The position numbers and the translations under genes were made by a program. A stretch of 64,000 nt of DNA. Origin: Hygrocybe punicea (taxonomy: Eukaryota > Basidiomycota > Agaricomycetes > Agaricales > Hygrophoraceae). The notes under the pieces are model-generated. The model had not been told where the DNA came from and searched no databases. It saw nothing but the letters and a program-made list of their open reading frames with translations. Position 1 is the first letter of the stretch, and each line of letters starts with the position of its first letter. The stretch is from the NCBI GenBank assembly GCA_963556145.1, contig OY744473.1, forward strand, positions 930,001-994,000, in the 5' to 3' direction. Positions 23,209-32,266 of the stretch are shown here, piece after piece.

Positions 23209-25467
23209 CATCAGCAAACCCTGATCTGAGAGCCAGTGCTATGTAGCTTAGTCATAGCAACCATAGCACTCATAGCATACTAGGGAGGTCCCCGATATAT
23301 AACCCTATGTAGCGTCACCTGGGCTCTATGTAGCATTACATAGCTTTGCCTGCTCCCTATAGAATACGATATAGGAGTGTACAGCCTGCTGCCCCTGCCT
23401 GCAAACACACCATTTATATTGCTTATTTATTATTTAGGATTCCATTTTGTTATGATAAAATGAATTGCATTGATACGATGACCTATATACAACAGCAGAT
23501 ATGCTAATACTTTCATATCTACGCTGCCCCATCCCACCATTATGCTCTCACCACACTACTGCCATCACTGACTGGTACTATGCTGCTGCTGGTGCCCGCT
23601 GGTACTGTGCTAGTGTAGGTGCTGGCGCTGCTGGTCCTGATGTTGGTTCTAGTGCTGGTGCTTGTGATGCCCATGTTGACACTGGTGCCAGTGCTGGTGC
23701 TGGTGTCAGTGTTGGTGCTGGCATTGGTGCTAGTGCCCATGTCAGAGCTGTGGTGCCAGTGCTGGCACCCACATTGGTGTTGGTGCTGGTACTGGCATGG
23801 TGCTGGTGCCCATGTCGGTGCCAGCTGTGCTGTGGTGTTGGTGCCTGCATTGGCACTGGCATCACATTGGTACTGGCGCCGGTGTCAGTGCTGGTGCTGG
23901 TACCCGTGTTGGTCCCACTGGGTTCCCGCCAGCGCTCCTGCTGGTGGAGCTGCTGCCGCTGCCACTATGGGTGGTGGTGGTGTTGGTGGTGCCGCTGCCA
24001 TTGTGCCCCCACCATTGCCACTACTGGTGATGGTGGTGGTGGTGCCGCTGCTGTTGCATCCCCACTGCTGCCACCGGGTCCCTGCCAGTGCTGCTGCTGG
24101 TGGAGCTGCTGCCATTGCGTCGTCGGTTGTCATCCACATTCCTGCCCCAATGTCGTGGTCGCTTTCGTGTAGTCACCATTGTCGTTTGCGTGCCATTTTC
24201 ATGGCCATGCAAGTTTCCATAGTTGTCATTATATAGATGCAAAGCAGTGAAAAAAAGATTAGAACCAATCAAAAAGAAAGAAACGTGAGGGCTTCGGCCC
24301 TCGCAGATGTACCTTATTTGCCTTGTTGTCGTCGTCCTATGATCTGGTGGTCTTACGTTGTCATTTCTGTTTGCGTTGGTGTTCCTTTTGCATCCCATTT
24401 GCGCCCCATTTGCATTTGCATTTGCATGTTCATTTTCCCTTGTTGCCATCCCTTTTGTGTGCTAGTGCCGGCATTGTGGCTGGCGTGGTGCTGGCGTGGT
24501 GCTGGCATGGTGCTGGTACTGGTACTGGCGCCGGTGCTTGCAAGAGAGGGGGCAGAGCGAGAGGGAAAGTGGGAGAAGAGGAGGAGGAGAAACTTACCAA
24601 GGGAACGGGAATAGGAAGGGGTGAGTGGAGAGCGGGAGAGCAAAAGTGTGGCAGTCAGTTGGCAAGGGCTGTGGTCGGGAAATGAAGCGGGGGGCAGTGG
24701 GGGGCATAGGGTTGTGTGGGAGGTCCAGGAGGTATGGGAGGGCCTGGGAGGCATAGGAGGGCCTGGGATGGCCCAGGATAGGTGCAGGAGGGCCCAGGAT
24801 GAGTATGGGAAGGCACAGAGGGTGCAGGAGGGCAGAAAGCTGTGGAGGGTGTGTGAGAGGAAACAGCAAGGGAGCAGTCAGCAACAAGTGAGGGTGAGTG
24901 TGGGACTCACCTCAGCAATGACCGTTGTAGTAGTGGTGCCTGTCATGTCACATGACCTGGACCTTAGTCAGTAGCCAGTTCCGGATGTAGTAGACAGACT
25001 TCTATCCCATCCACCTTGACCTTTCCGTGTGATTCCGTCCCCGATCCCGAGAGGTCCCTCGGGACCACTCCACTGTGTTTTGTGGCAATCTGCGCCTCGT
25101 TGGCAATGGAAATGAGGTGTGGGGGGTGAGAGTGGGTGGGGGTGGCATGGAGAGAGAAGAGCAAGGTGGCAGGGAGAAAGAGAAAGGCAGGTGGAGGAAA
25201 ATGAACTGTGGACAAACAGCTGCAATGTGAGGACTTAGAGAAATTCATTTCAAGTTCACTCAGAGGTATATATTGGGTTAGCAGGGCGATGTAAAATAGA
25301 ACTATGTACTATGATCACCATATGTAGTGAGGAGGGCATTCTATGTAATGCTATGGAGTGCTACATAGGGTGCCTTTGATGCTATAAGTGCTATGAGTGG
25401 TATGGATGTGCTATGACTGTTATGGAAATTTCAGTTTGCTATGACCTGAAAACAGGGTTTGCTGATG
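23209..25467. mobile_element. Putative large TIR element with GTGCTG minisatellite core
   Basis: The ends are inverted copies: CATCAGCAAACCCTG at 23209-23223 and its complement at 25453-25467. Further inward, imperfect inverted copies of CATAGCACTCATAGCA-type motifs occur (23245-23280 and 25380-25420). The core is a GGTGCTG-rich minisatellite (about 23580-23930), a second Gly/Val-coding-like GTGGTGG stretch (23960-24050), and purine-rich tracts. The long open frames there, up to 223 codons on both strands, are products of the repeat. No clean target duplication was found, so the boundaries are tentative. Confidence 0.4.
24927..25072 (-). repeat. TG..CA repeat, copy 1 (inverted, diverged)
   Basis: Reverse complement of the repeat at 25748-25904 and 27253-27409. 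Shared landmarks are GGTCCCGAGGGACC, GACGGAATCACACGGAAAGG, and TTAGTCAGTAGC read in the plus orientation. It lies inside the larger TIR element. Confidence 0.7.
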
Positions 25468-25747
25468 CTGGTATGAGCCCGGCGGAGCCTTGGCTTTCTG
25501 AACAGGCATTGCTGAATAAATGGCTGGCAAGATTAGCCCTAGATGATGATAAGATAATATTACTTACCGCAGGGCCAAACGGGAGCTATGTGCTTCTGAG
25601 AGAACTAGCAGTAACATCTTTGGTTTAACTTTTCGTTGTTTGCGAACCTTGAACCGGCATTTCCATATGCTTAAAAGGGTGCTGTTCTCAGTATCTGAGA
25701 TCTGATACTCCAAGGGGAAGTCGTTCCATGAGGTTATTTTGTGCTGC

Positions 25748-25904
25748 TGGAGTGGTCCCGAGGGACCTCTCGGGATCAGGGACGGAATCACACGGAAAGG
25801 TCAAGGCGGATGGGATGGATAGGACAAGATCAACTAACTACCACATCGGGAACTGCTACTGACTAAGGAAGAGGTCACGTGATGTGCCAGGCACAACTAC
25901 TACA
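25748..25904 (+). repeat. TG..CA repeat, copy 2 (157 bp, possible miniature LTR)
   Basis: Begins TGGAGTGGTCCCGAGG and ends GGCACAACTACTACA. Nearly identical to 27253-27409, with only a handful of C/T or G/A differences. TG..CA ends and direct orientation are LTR-like, but flanks GCTGC and AAAAT do not form a target duplication. Confidence 0.75.
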
Positions 25905-27252
25905 AGTGCCCCCCTCTCTCATAGCGATGCCCTCGTCGCTAGCAAAAGACAAGCAAAACAAAAAGGCAGAAAAAAAAGAAAAAAGAAACTAGAGGGGCTA
26001 AAAGAAGAGGGGAGAACAGGAAGGGAACACAGGGCACATAAAGAAAAGAAGTGTGTGTGGACTAGTCTACCCCAGAAGAATCTAACAACAGTTGGTCATG
26101 GTGTAAAAAAGATGAAGAAAAGGTAGTGGAATGTGGAAAAGGGGGTGGAACGAGACGGCGCGGAGTCAGTGGGTGGGTCGTTGGGTGTGAGTCGACACAA
26201 GGGGACGTGGGGCCACCATACGATGTGTGGGCAGGGCCGCGAACATGTCCGTTTGGGGTACGGCCATCATAGTACGTCGTGTGGGTGGGGCAACGGGGGA
26301 TGTGACCATGGGGCGTGGTGGACGGATTCGTGTCCCTGGGTACGCAGTTTGGGTGGCCGTATCACGTGGGTAGGTCATTGTGGGGGTGCGTAGGTGTGTG
26401 GGGATTGGGACGTGGAGCTGCGCATGTGTGGACGGGGTATGGTGGGGCGGGGTGTGCTGCTCGCGTTGGGATGGCCTGTGGATGCACGGAGGTGGTCGAT
26501 GGTGCCGGAAATGGGCATGTGGGGCCATGAAACGAGTCGGTGTGGTGCTCGCAGGTGCGTGTATGCCCGGTTCGTCGTTTGGTCATGCTGGGTGGGGCCG
26601 GACGCGTCATTCGCGTGGGCATGGGCTGTTGGGGCTGTGCTAGCGCTGTACACGTGAGAAAGTTGGCACGGGCGTGTTGTGCTGGGCCCATGGGATCGAG
26701 GAAGAAGGTGCCGACGCAGGCGAGGTGTGCCAATCGGCTTGGTGATGTGGCAGTTGGGCGACGTGGTAACGGATGGGTGGGCGTGAAAACGGTGTTGGTG
26801 AGGATGGCACAGGTGAATACGGGGTGGGTAGAGCTGCCGTACGGACGCAGGGGGGTTTCGAGCGTCTGTGTATCCAGTAGTGAACCTGTGGGCATCCGAA
26901 TGAAAAATGGTGAGTCGAACACGGGGATGGTGATATCGAGGGTGCGCCTGGCTGCGTGACGGCGTTGTTGGATACGTCGTCCGGCTCAGCAACCTCGTGG
27001 GGGTCTTGTAAGGAGCATGTGGTGCCGTGGTTGGGCGTGGTTGGTCAGGTTTTTGGTGGGCGAAGCTGGTGACGTGGCTGCACGAGGTGGCTGTGCGGAA
27101 TGGTGAAGATGGGCGAAAAGTCGTGAGGGTGGTCGCGGGGCGTGTAGCAGGATACGAACGAGGTACTGGGGCTTTCGGAGACTGTCTTCTGTGGGGTTTT
27201 TCATGGGGGTGCTGTTAGCTGCGTGGGTCGAATCGTGCTCTCATCACCATGA
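25905..27252. mobile_element. CpG-rich, G/T-skewed core between two direct repeats (TRIM-like)
   Basis: Flanked by the direct repeats 25748-25904 and 27253-27409. First comes a purine-rich tract (about 25950-26130), then about 1.1 kb that is strongly G+T-rich on the plus strand (runs such as GTGTGTGGGG) and rich in CpG, unlike its surroundings. Overlapping open frames up to 205 codons occur on the minus strand (26375-26992) with His/Pro/Thr-rich, low-complexity translations. I do not accept these as genes. No reverse transcriptase, integrase or primer-binding site is seen, so if this is a retroelement it is a miniature, non-coding one. Confidence 0.4.
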
Positions 27253-27409
27253 TGGAGTGGTCCCGAGGGACCTCTCGGGATCAGGGACGGAATCGCATGG
27301 AAAGGTCAAGGTGGATGGGATGGATAGGACAAGATCAACTAACTACCACATTGGGAACTGCTACTGACTAAGGAAGAGGTCACGTGATGTGCCAGGCACA
27401 ACTACCACA
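27253..27409 (+). repeat. TG..CA repeat, copy 3 (157 bp)
   Basis: Begins TGGAGTGGTCCCGAGG and ends GGCACAACTACCACA. Nearly identical to the copy at 25748 and in the same orientation. It contains CACGTGATGTGCC near its end. Confidence 0.75.
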
Positions 27410-27953
27410 AAAATGGTATTCAAGGTTGTATGACCAAACAGCTGGACTGCCTATAGGACATCTACAATGCTTCTATTATTACTTCTTAGGTATGAATGAA
27501 GTAATTAGCCTGCCACTTTCGCAGCAAAACCCGAAGTCCAAAAAAGTTATTCAGGCAGCCAGCTGACCCCACCCCCCACCCTAGGTTCAGGATTCATGTT
27601 CCAACACCCCCTTGCACCTAGTCTAAATTTGTTGCAATATATTGTTTTTCAGCTCAAATTGTCAGTACTTCCCTTTAGTCACACCAATTCCACCTTCTGG
27701 CTATCTAACAACCACTGGACATTCTGTTCTTGTACTCAATGTCAAACAATGAGAGAAATTATCTTTCTACCTCATTTGGGTGGAAATGCTGACACACATT
27801 GTTGATACACGAGTCTTGTCAACCAATCCTCTAATATTTCTACAATAATGGCAAGTCTGAGTCTGTCTGATGCCAAGGAACAATAGATGACTTGGAAAGT
27901 GAATGATGCCCTCTGCTGTTGCAGCCTATTGCTTGAAACTCGAGAAACTGCAT
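27410..27953. other. Decayed DNA, no gene seen
   Basis: Only short frames of 60-69 codons without motifs. CpG-poor. Confidence 0.4.
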
Positions 27954-28323
27954 CAGGAAAACTCAATTTCACTTAATTTCACTTAATTTGTCTTATTCCA
28001 TCTTATAACACTTGTTTTAAGGAGGGTCTCACCCTTTTTTCAAGAAAATTCCTTAATGCATCTTACATCACATACAACTGAAAATCAAGACACTTTAAGA
28101 TGATATCAAGTAAACTAAGATGTCAAGTCAATAATGATTTCTCATTGCTTATTAACTTCAGAGTCTGTCTTGAGTCATCTTGATGTGTCTTGATGTATCT
28201 TGATTTCAATATAAGACACATTAAGGAATTTTCTTGAAAAAAGGGTGAGACCCTCCTTAAAACAAGACTTATAAGATGGAATAAGACAAATTAAGTGAAA
28301 TTAAGTGAAATTGAGTTTTCCTG
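27954..28323. mobile_element. MITE with ~125-bp near-perfect terminal inverted repeats
   Basis: 370 bp starting CAGGAAAACTCAATTTCACT and ending with its exact complement. The arms match for about 125 bp (including GGAGGGTCTCACCC and TTCAAGAAAATTCCTTAATG) with two to four differences. The flanks extend the symmetry to CATCAGG/CCTGATG, which makes the exact target-site duplication ambiguous (AT is possible). There is no coding capacity. Confidence 0.8.
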
Positions 28324-28953
28324 ATGACTGGTGACAGTTACAAAACTTCCATATCATGTACAAATTTACCACACAGGTGTTGTATCTCCTCGACATTGAT
28401 GGGATCTCAATTTTTTTCCCCAAGTGAGATTCTAATGACGTGCTTTAAGTGTAGATACATTTTTCTGCCTGTTCAGAATTGCTGGATTTTGATGCACTAA
28501 AAATTTATTTTGAGTTTACATTTAGGTGTATCAATGACCCGTTGAAGACTGTATGTGTTTTGCTGAAAGCGACTTTGAGGGATCGACATCTGGACAAATC
28601 ACGACGGTAGCCAATAATTTGATTCGCAAAGTAGAAGACGCAAAGTACTTGCAACGCACACTTCTCCTGCTGAAGTGCGACCGCACGTCGCACGTGGCAC
28701 GGCTCGGACCGTAAACGCCGACCTGCTAAGTGTTAGTACCTCACTCGTCGACTCGTAGACGATGTTCTCGGCCATGGGTAACCTCGTTCGAGTTCATTGG
28801 TTACATTTCGCAACGCAACTCGAAATGACACACCTCATCAACACATGTACGACCAACGCTGGCCTGCCAACATGTTGCAGTATAACTCTCCGCGGCATAG
28901 CTCTAAGGGCTGTCTCCACTTCCCTCACGTCGCCTCTCACCCTTCGTCCATAA
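28324..28953. other. Upstream region of the GTPase gene
   Basis: No gene seen. A stretch near 28526-28556 is shared, inverted, with the upstream side of GTPase copy 2. CpG content rises again from about 28560, marking the right border of the decayed block. Confidence 0.4.
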
Positions 28954-29999
28954 ATGATGCCCGCCATAATTGCGTAAGCCCCTGTCCTTACTTTGCTTCA
29001 GGCATCGATGGTTGACTAGCTCCCCAGCATCATGGGCGCTACTGGAGTAGGAAAATCGTCGGTCAGAGCACAATAACCCTGTCTTCGGTCCGTGGGGCGA
29101 CAAATTGACATATGTTGCTCAGTTTATCAACAAAGTCAGCGGCAATGATCTTCCCGTCGGCCAGAGCTTGGATTCTTTCACTCAGGTGATCCAAGAGGCG
29201 CCGTCGAACCATGATGGGAGGGATGTTGTGCTTGTGGACACACCAGGTTTCGGTGATTCGTCCATGAGCGACACTGATGTCCTTCGATTGATCGCCAAGT
29301 ATCTTGTAACATCGTGAGTCTTCCATTGGCTCTCCGGGTATCAATTTTATTCGCAACTCACCAGGTGACATATATATGCAGACACCGGGAAGGAACGAAA
29401 CTGACCGGCGTCATCTGCATGCATCGTATTTCAGACTCGAAGGTGGAGGGTGGCACAAGGCGTAATTTCAGAATGTTCCAGCAACTCTGCGGTTCCAAAA
29501 ATCTCCAGCAAGTCGTCATCGTCATAACTTGGTGGGATGCCGTCGATGGAACCATTGCCGAGGCACGTCAGAAACAGCTCGAGGAGGGCAAAACCCTTTT
29601 CCAACCCATGATCGCCAAAGGCGCTAAGATGATACGTTTCAACAGTCCAGAAAGTGGGCGCGAGGTCTTGGATTATCTGACTGAAAAATCGGCCATGGAA
29701 CTCAATATCCAGACGCAGCTGGTAAAAGAGAGGAAGACTTTACCCATCACTGATGGGTTAATCACGATCTTATAAGCAATGCACAACGATGCCTTGATCG
29801 CCTGGAGGAGCTGCAAGTCGAGTTAAAAAGGGCGAAGGGCAGTGAGGCGAAGAAAGCGCTGGAAGACGAAAGCAAGGAATTGCAACGAGAGAAGAAGGCA
29901 CTGCGAGCACAAATGATCGAAGAAGCTCACCGCGGGAGACCGGTGGTTGCTTTGGAGGTGGTTAGCGTCGTTGAACTAGGGCTAGACGTGAACGCGTGA
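28954..29999 (+). pseudogene. AIG1/MMR-type P-loop GTPase, copy 3, single-base frameshift
   Basis: Exons 28954-28973, 29028-29061, 29123-29313 and 29382 onward join across introns of 54, 61 and 68 bp. G1 is GATGVGKSS, split from FINKVSG by an intron whose donor is GTCAGA. G3 is DTPGF in VVLVDTPGFGDSS. The conserved GVICMHRISDSKV and VVIVITWWD follow. At GGG 29755-29757 the frame breaks: the original frame stops at 29773-29775, while the family's coiled-coil tail (NAQRCLDRLEELQVELKRA..) continues in another frame to TGA 29997-29999. Otherwise it is well preserved. It is either a recent pseudogene or a sequence error in the G run. Confidence 0.7.
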
Positions 30000-30496
30000 A
30001 CTGGTGCTATTCTTCACGTTTTATTGCAGGGCCGTTAACATACTACCTGTTAAACCAGCACAATTTGTAGAAGTCCTAACTTACCATCTGATTCATGACT
30101 CTCTTTCCACTTCTGGTTATCTCGAGCTGGCCGTCACATGCACGCTCTGGATTCCGAGTCATCTGTACCAGCTTTAGCTTGAAATCTCGGGAAAGTGAGC
30201 ATGCCGGAGGGAGCCCATGCCAGTGGCTCTACATAACCCAAATGTGGTCGTCATCTTGGGCTTTGAACCGCTCAGAATGTTCCTTGAATGAGGGCTCTGG
30301 CTGTCTCAACTGTACGCCCCAGTATCACCTGCTCTGACCAGAGGCTTGAATACGTAGGCTCGCATCGTCAGTTGATAAAGTTCTGCTCGCTTATCCCGGC
30401 AAACAGCTACAATTATGAAGTAAAGTCCCGACTCTTTTCAAGTTTGCGTGTATACTAGGGATGGACCACTGACCATCGACTTCTTTGTCCGACAGG
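30000..30496. other. Intergenic; remnant of a second CVNH 3' end plus shared promoter block
   Basis: Bases about 30090-30170 (ATTCATGACTCT, TTCTGGTTATCTCGAGCTG) resemble the 3' end of the CVNH gene at 31977-32110 (ATTCATGACTCT, TTCTAGTTATCTCAAGCTG). Bases about 30160-30335 resemble 3738-3890. I infer that a tandem CVNH copy was lost here. Nothing else is seen. Confidence 0.4.
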
Positions 30497-32083
30497 ATGT
30501 CCTTCAGCTCTTCTTGCCACTCCATCCTTCTGAAAGACAAATCTGAGCTCTCTGCTCTCTGTCGCAATGAACGCGGACAGTTTTGCCCTTCTAAACTGGA
30601 CTTGAACCGTTACTTGAGCAATCGCAATGGTGAGTTTTATTGGAAGGACCTTGGCGTTGGATTCTCTACTGGCGCCAAAGACGTCCGTCTTGAAGGCGCT
30701 GTCCTTTGTGCGTCGCTTCTCAACGACGATGGATGCTCGATTCCGGCGTACCTGAACCTCAATTTTTGCATTGCAAACATCAACGGTAAATTGGTTTTCA
30801 AGAAGCCGTGAGTCAAAACGTCTTGCTATACTTTTCTCTAATCGTGACTATTGTTGTTGTTGTTCAATGTTCATTCGAGTTCCCGAACAGCGATACTCAC
30901 ATCGCAGCCACTTGCACCTGTTTTCGGCTGAAAAATAGGTGCCTGCTGACGGCTTTATGCCTCACCGACACCGGGAAGCTCGGAGTTGCCGAGATCAACC
31001 TTGACGCGCACCTGGGGAACGACAACGGAAAGTTGAAGTCTGATGGTCTCAACTTTAGCCATTCAGCAAAAGACATCCGCCTCGATGGCCTGACTCTGCG
31101 CGCATCTCTTCAGAAGGAGAAGGATCACTGGACAGAGGCTTCGTACAATCTCAACAGTTGTGTGGAAAACATTGACGGACGACTCCGATTTGTAAAGCAG
31201 TAAGTAAGCATTTGCGTTCAACCTCCCTGGCCAGTGGGCCTGGAGGGGGGGGAGGCAAAGTTTGGTTGTGTCTCACATCTTTTTTTAGCGATGGTTTCTG
31301 GGATCGCGATGGGGCTGCGGCCAATTTTTTCGAAAATCTGCCCGCTGTCGGATACGTTGTTGCCGGATTGGACTTGTTGCGCGGCGACGAGGTGAACGGT
31401 TTTCACGCCATTCTCGGTCCTTTTTTCTTTTTTTTTTCAACTAAAAAGATAAAAATAAAAATAACGGAATATAGGACGAGGCCAAGCGTGCTGCCGCTGA
31501 ATGTACGTATGTCACCATCCTCACCGGAGCCACGGTACTCGCAAGCACTTTCTCCGGCCCGATTGGTATCGCCCTCGGCTCTGCCCTAGCCACGCCATTC
31601 GCTATTATCTCCGAGGACAGAATCGCCGGCACGATCGAAGACCCGAATGTGCGCGGCCAATTTGCTGCAGAGACTCTCGACCGCTTTGTCTCGCAGACTT
31701 TGGTCAACTTCCTCGCCACCGGTGCCGCTCCTTATCTTGGTGAATGGGCGAGCGAGGAGGCCAGAGCTCTGCTCGCATCGTCTGCAGTCAAAGGCGTAAC
31801 TGCCCAAATTTGCAGAAATCTCGCTGATGCAAGTGGTAGACAAGTTGGGGATCAGAGCGTCCGCACGTGCGTTTATTGTTATCACCCGCTCTCTCTCTCT
31901 CTCTCTCAAGTGTTCGCGTGCTGCGTCGCGATCGTTGATGCTTCCTTCTATTATATTTGCAGCGCCTTTCAAACGATTCATGACTCTTTGCTTCGTCTCA
32001 CTCCAGCAGCATCTGCGGCACCGAGGGAACTGAAAGGGTTGCTGGGATACTTTCAGCGAGCTTTGCACTTCTTTCAGTTCTAG
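30497..32083 (+). CDS. Two-domain cyanovirin-N homology (CVNH) lectin with hydrophobic C-terminal region (411 aa)
   Basis: Exons 30497-30807, 30891-31199, 31289-31391, 31475-31866 and 31963-32083 join in frame across introns of 83-96 bp. Residues 1-104 form a first CVNH domain (MSFSSSCHSILLKD, LDLNRYLSNRNGEF, KDVRLEGAVLCASL, IANINGKLVF). Residues 105-207 form a second (INLDAHLGNDNGKL, KDIRLDGLTLRASL, VENIDGRLRF). The third part starts DGFWDRDG..NLPAVGYVVAG and has a Gly/Ala-rich hydrophobic stretch (TGATVLASTFSGPIGIALGS), then AGTIEDPNVRGQF and YLGEWASEEA. CVNH domains bind mannose-type glycans. I have met this C-terminal region attached to CVNH in other mushrooms; its function is unknown. 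Start: the first ATG, at 30497. The gene is convergent with the CHAT gene, 183 bp away. Confidence 0.85.
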
Positions 32084-32266
32084 TTATCTCAAGCTGACGG
32101 CCACTTGCTGCACGGATTTCGAAGCTCTCATACGTAGTCATATTTCGCAATAAGTGTGCCGAGAACAAGTAGCCATTCCAGAGAACTTCGGGAATTCATT
32201 CATCTATGTAGAAGAGTACTACTTGTCATTATAACACTACCACTTGTCCGTGCCCAAACTCACCAT

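Noticed and set aside
23501..24236. Open frames of 205-223 codons, Gly/Ala/Val- and Cys/Trp-rich
   Set aside because: They translate a GGTGCTG-type minisatellite; overlapping equally long frames on both strands show repeat origin.
26362..26992. Minus-strand frames of 186 and 205 codons in the CpG-rich core
   Set aside because: His/Pro/Thr-rich translations without domains, explained by the G/T skew and lack of A/T-rich stops.
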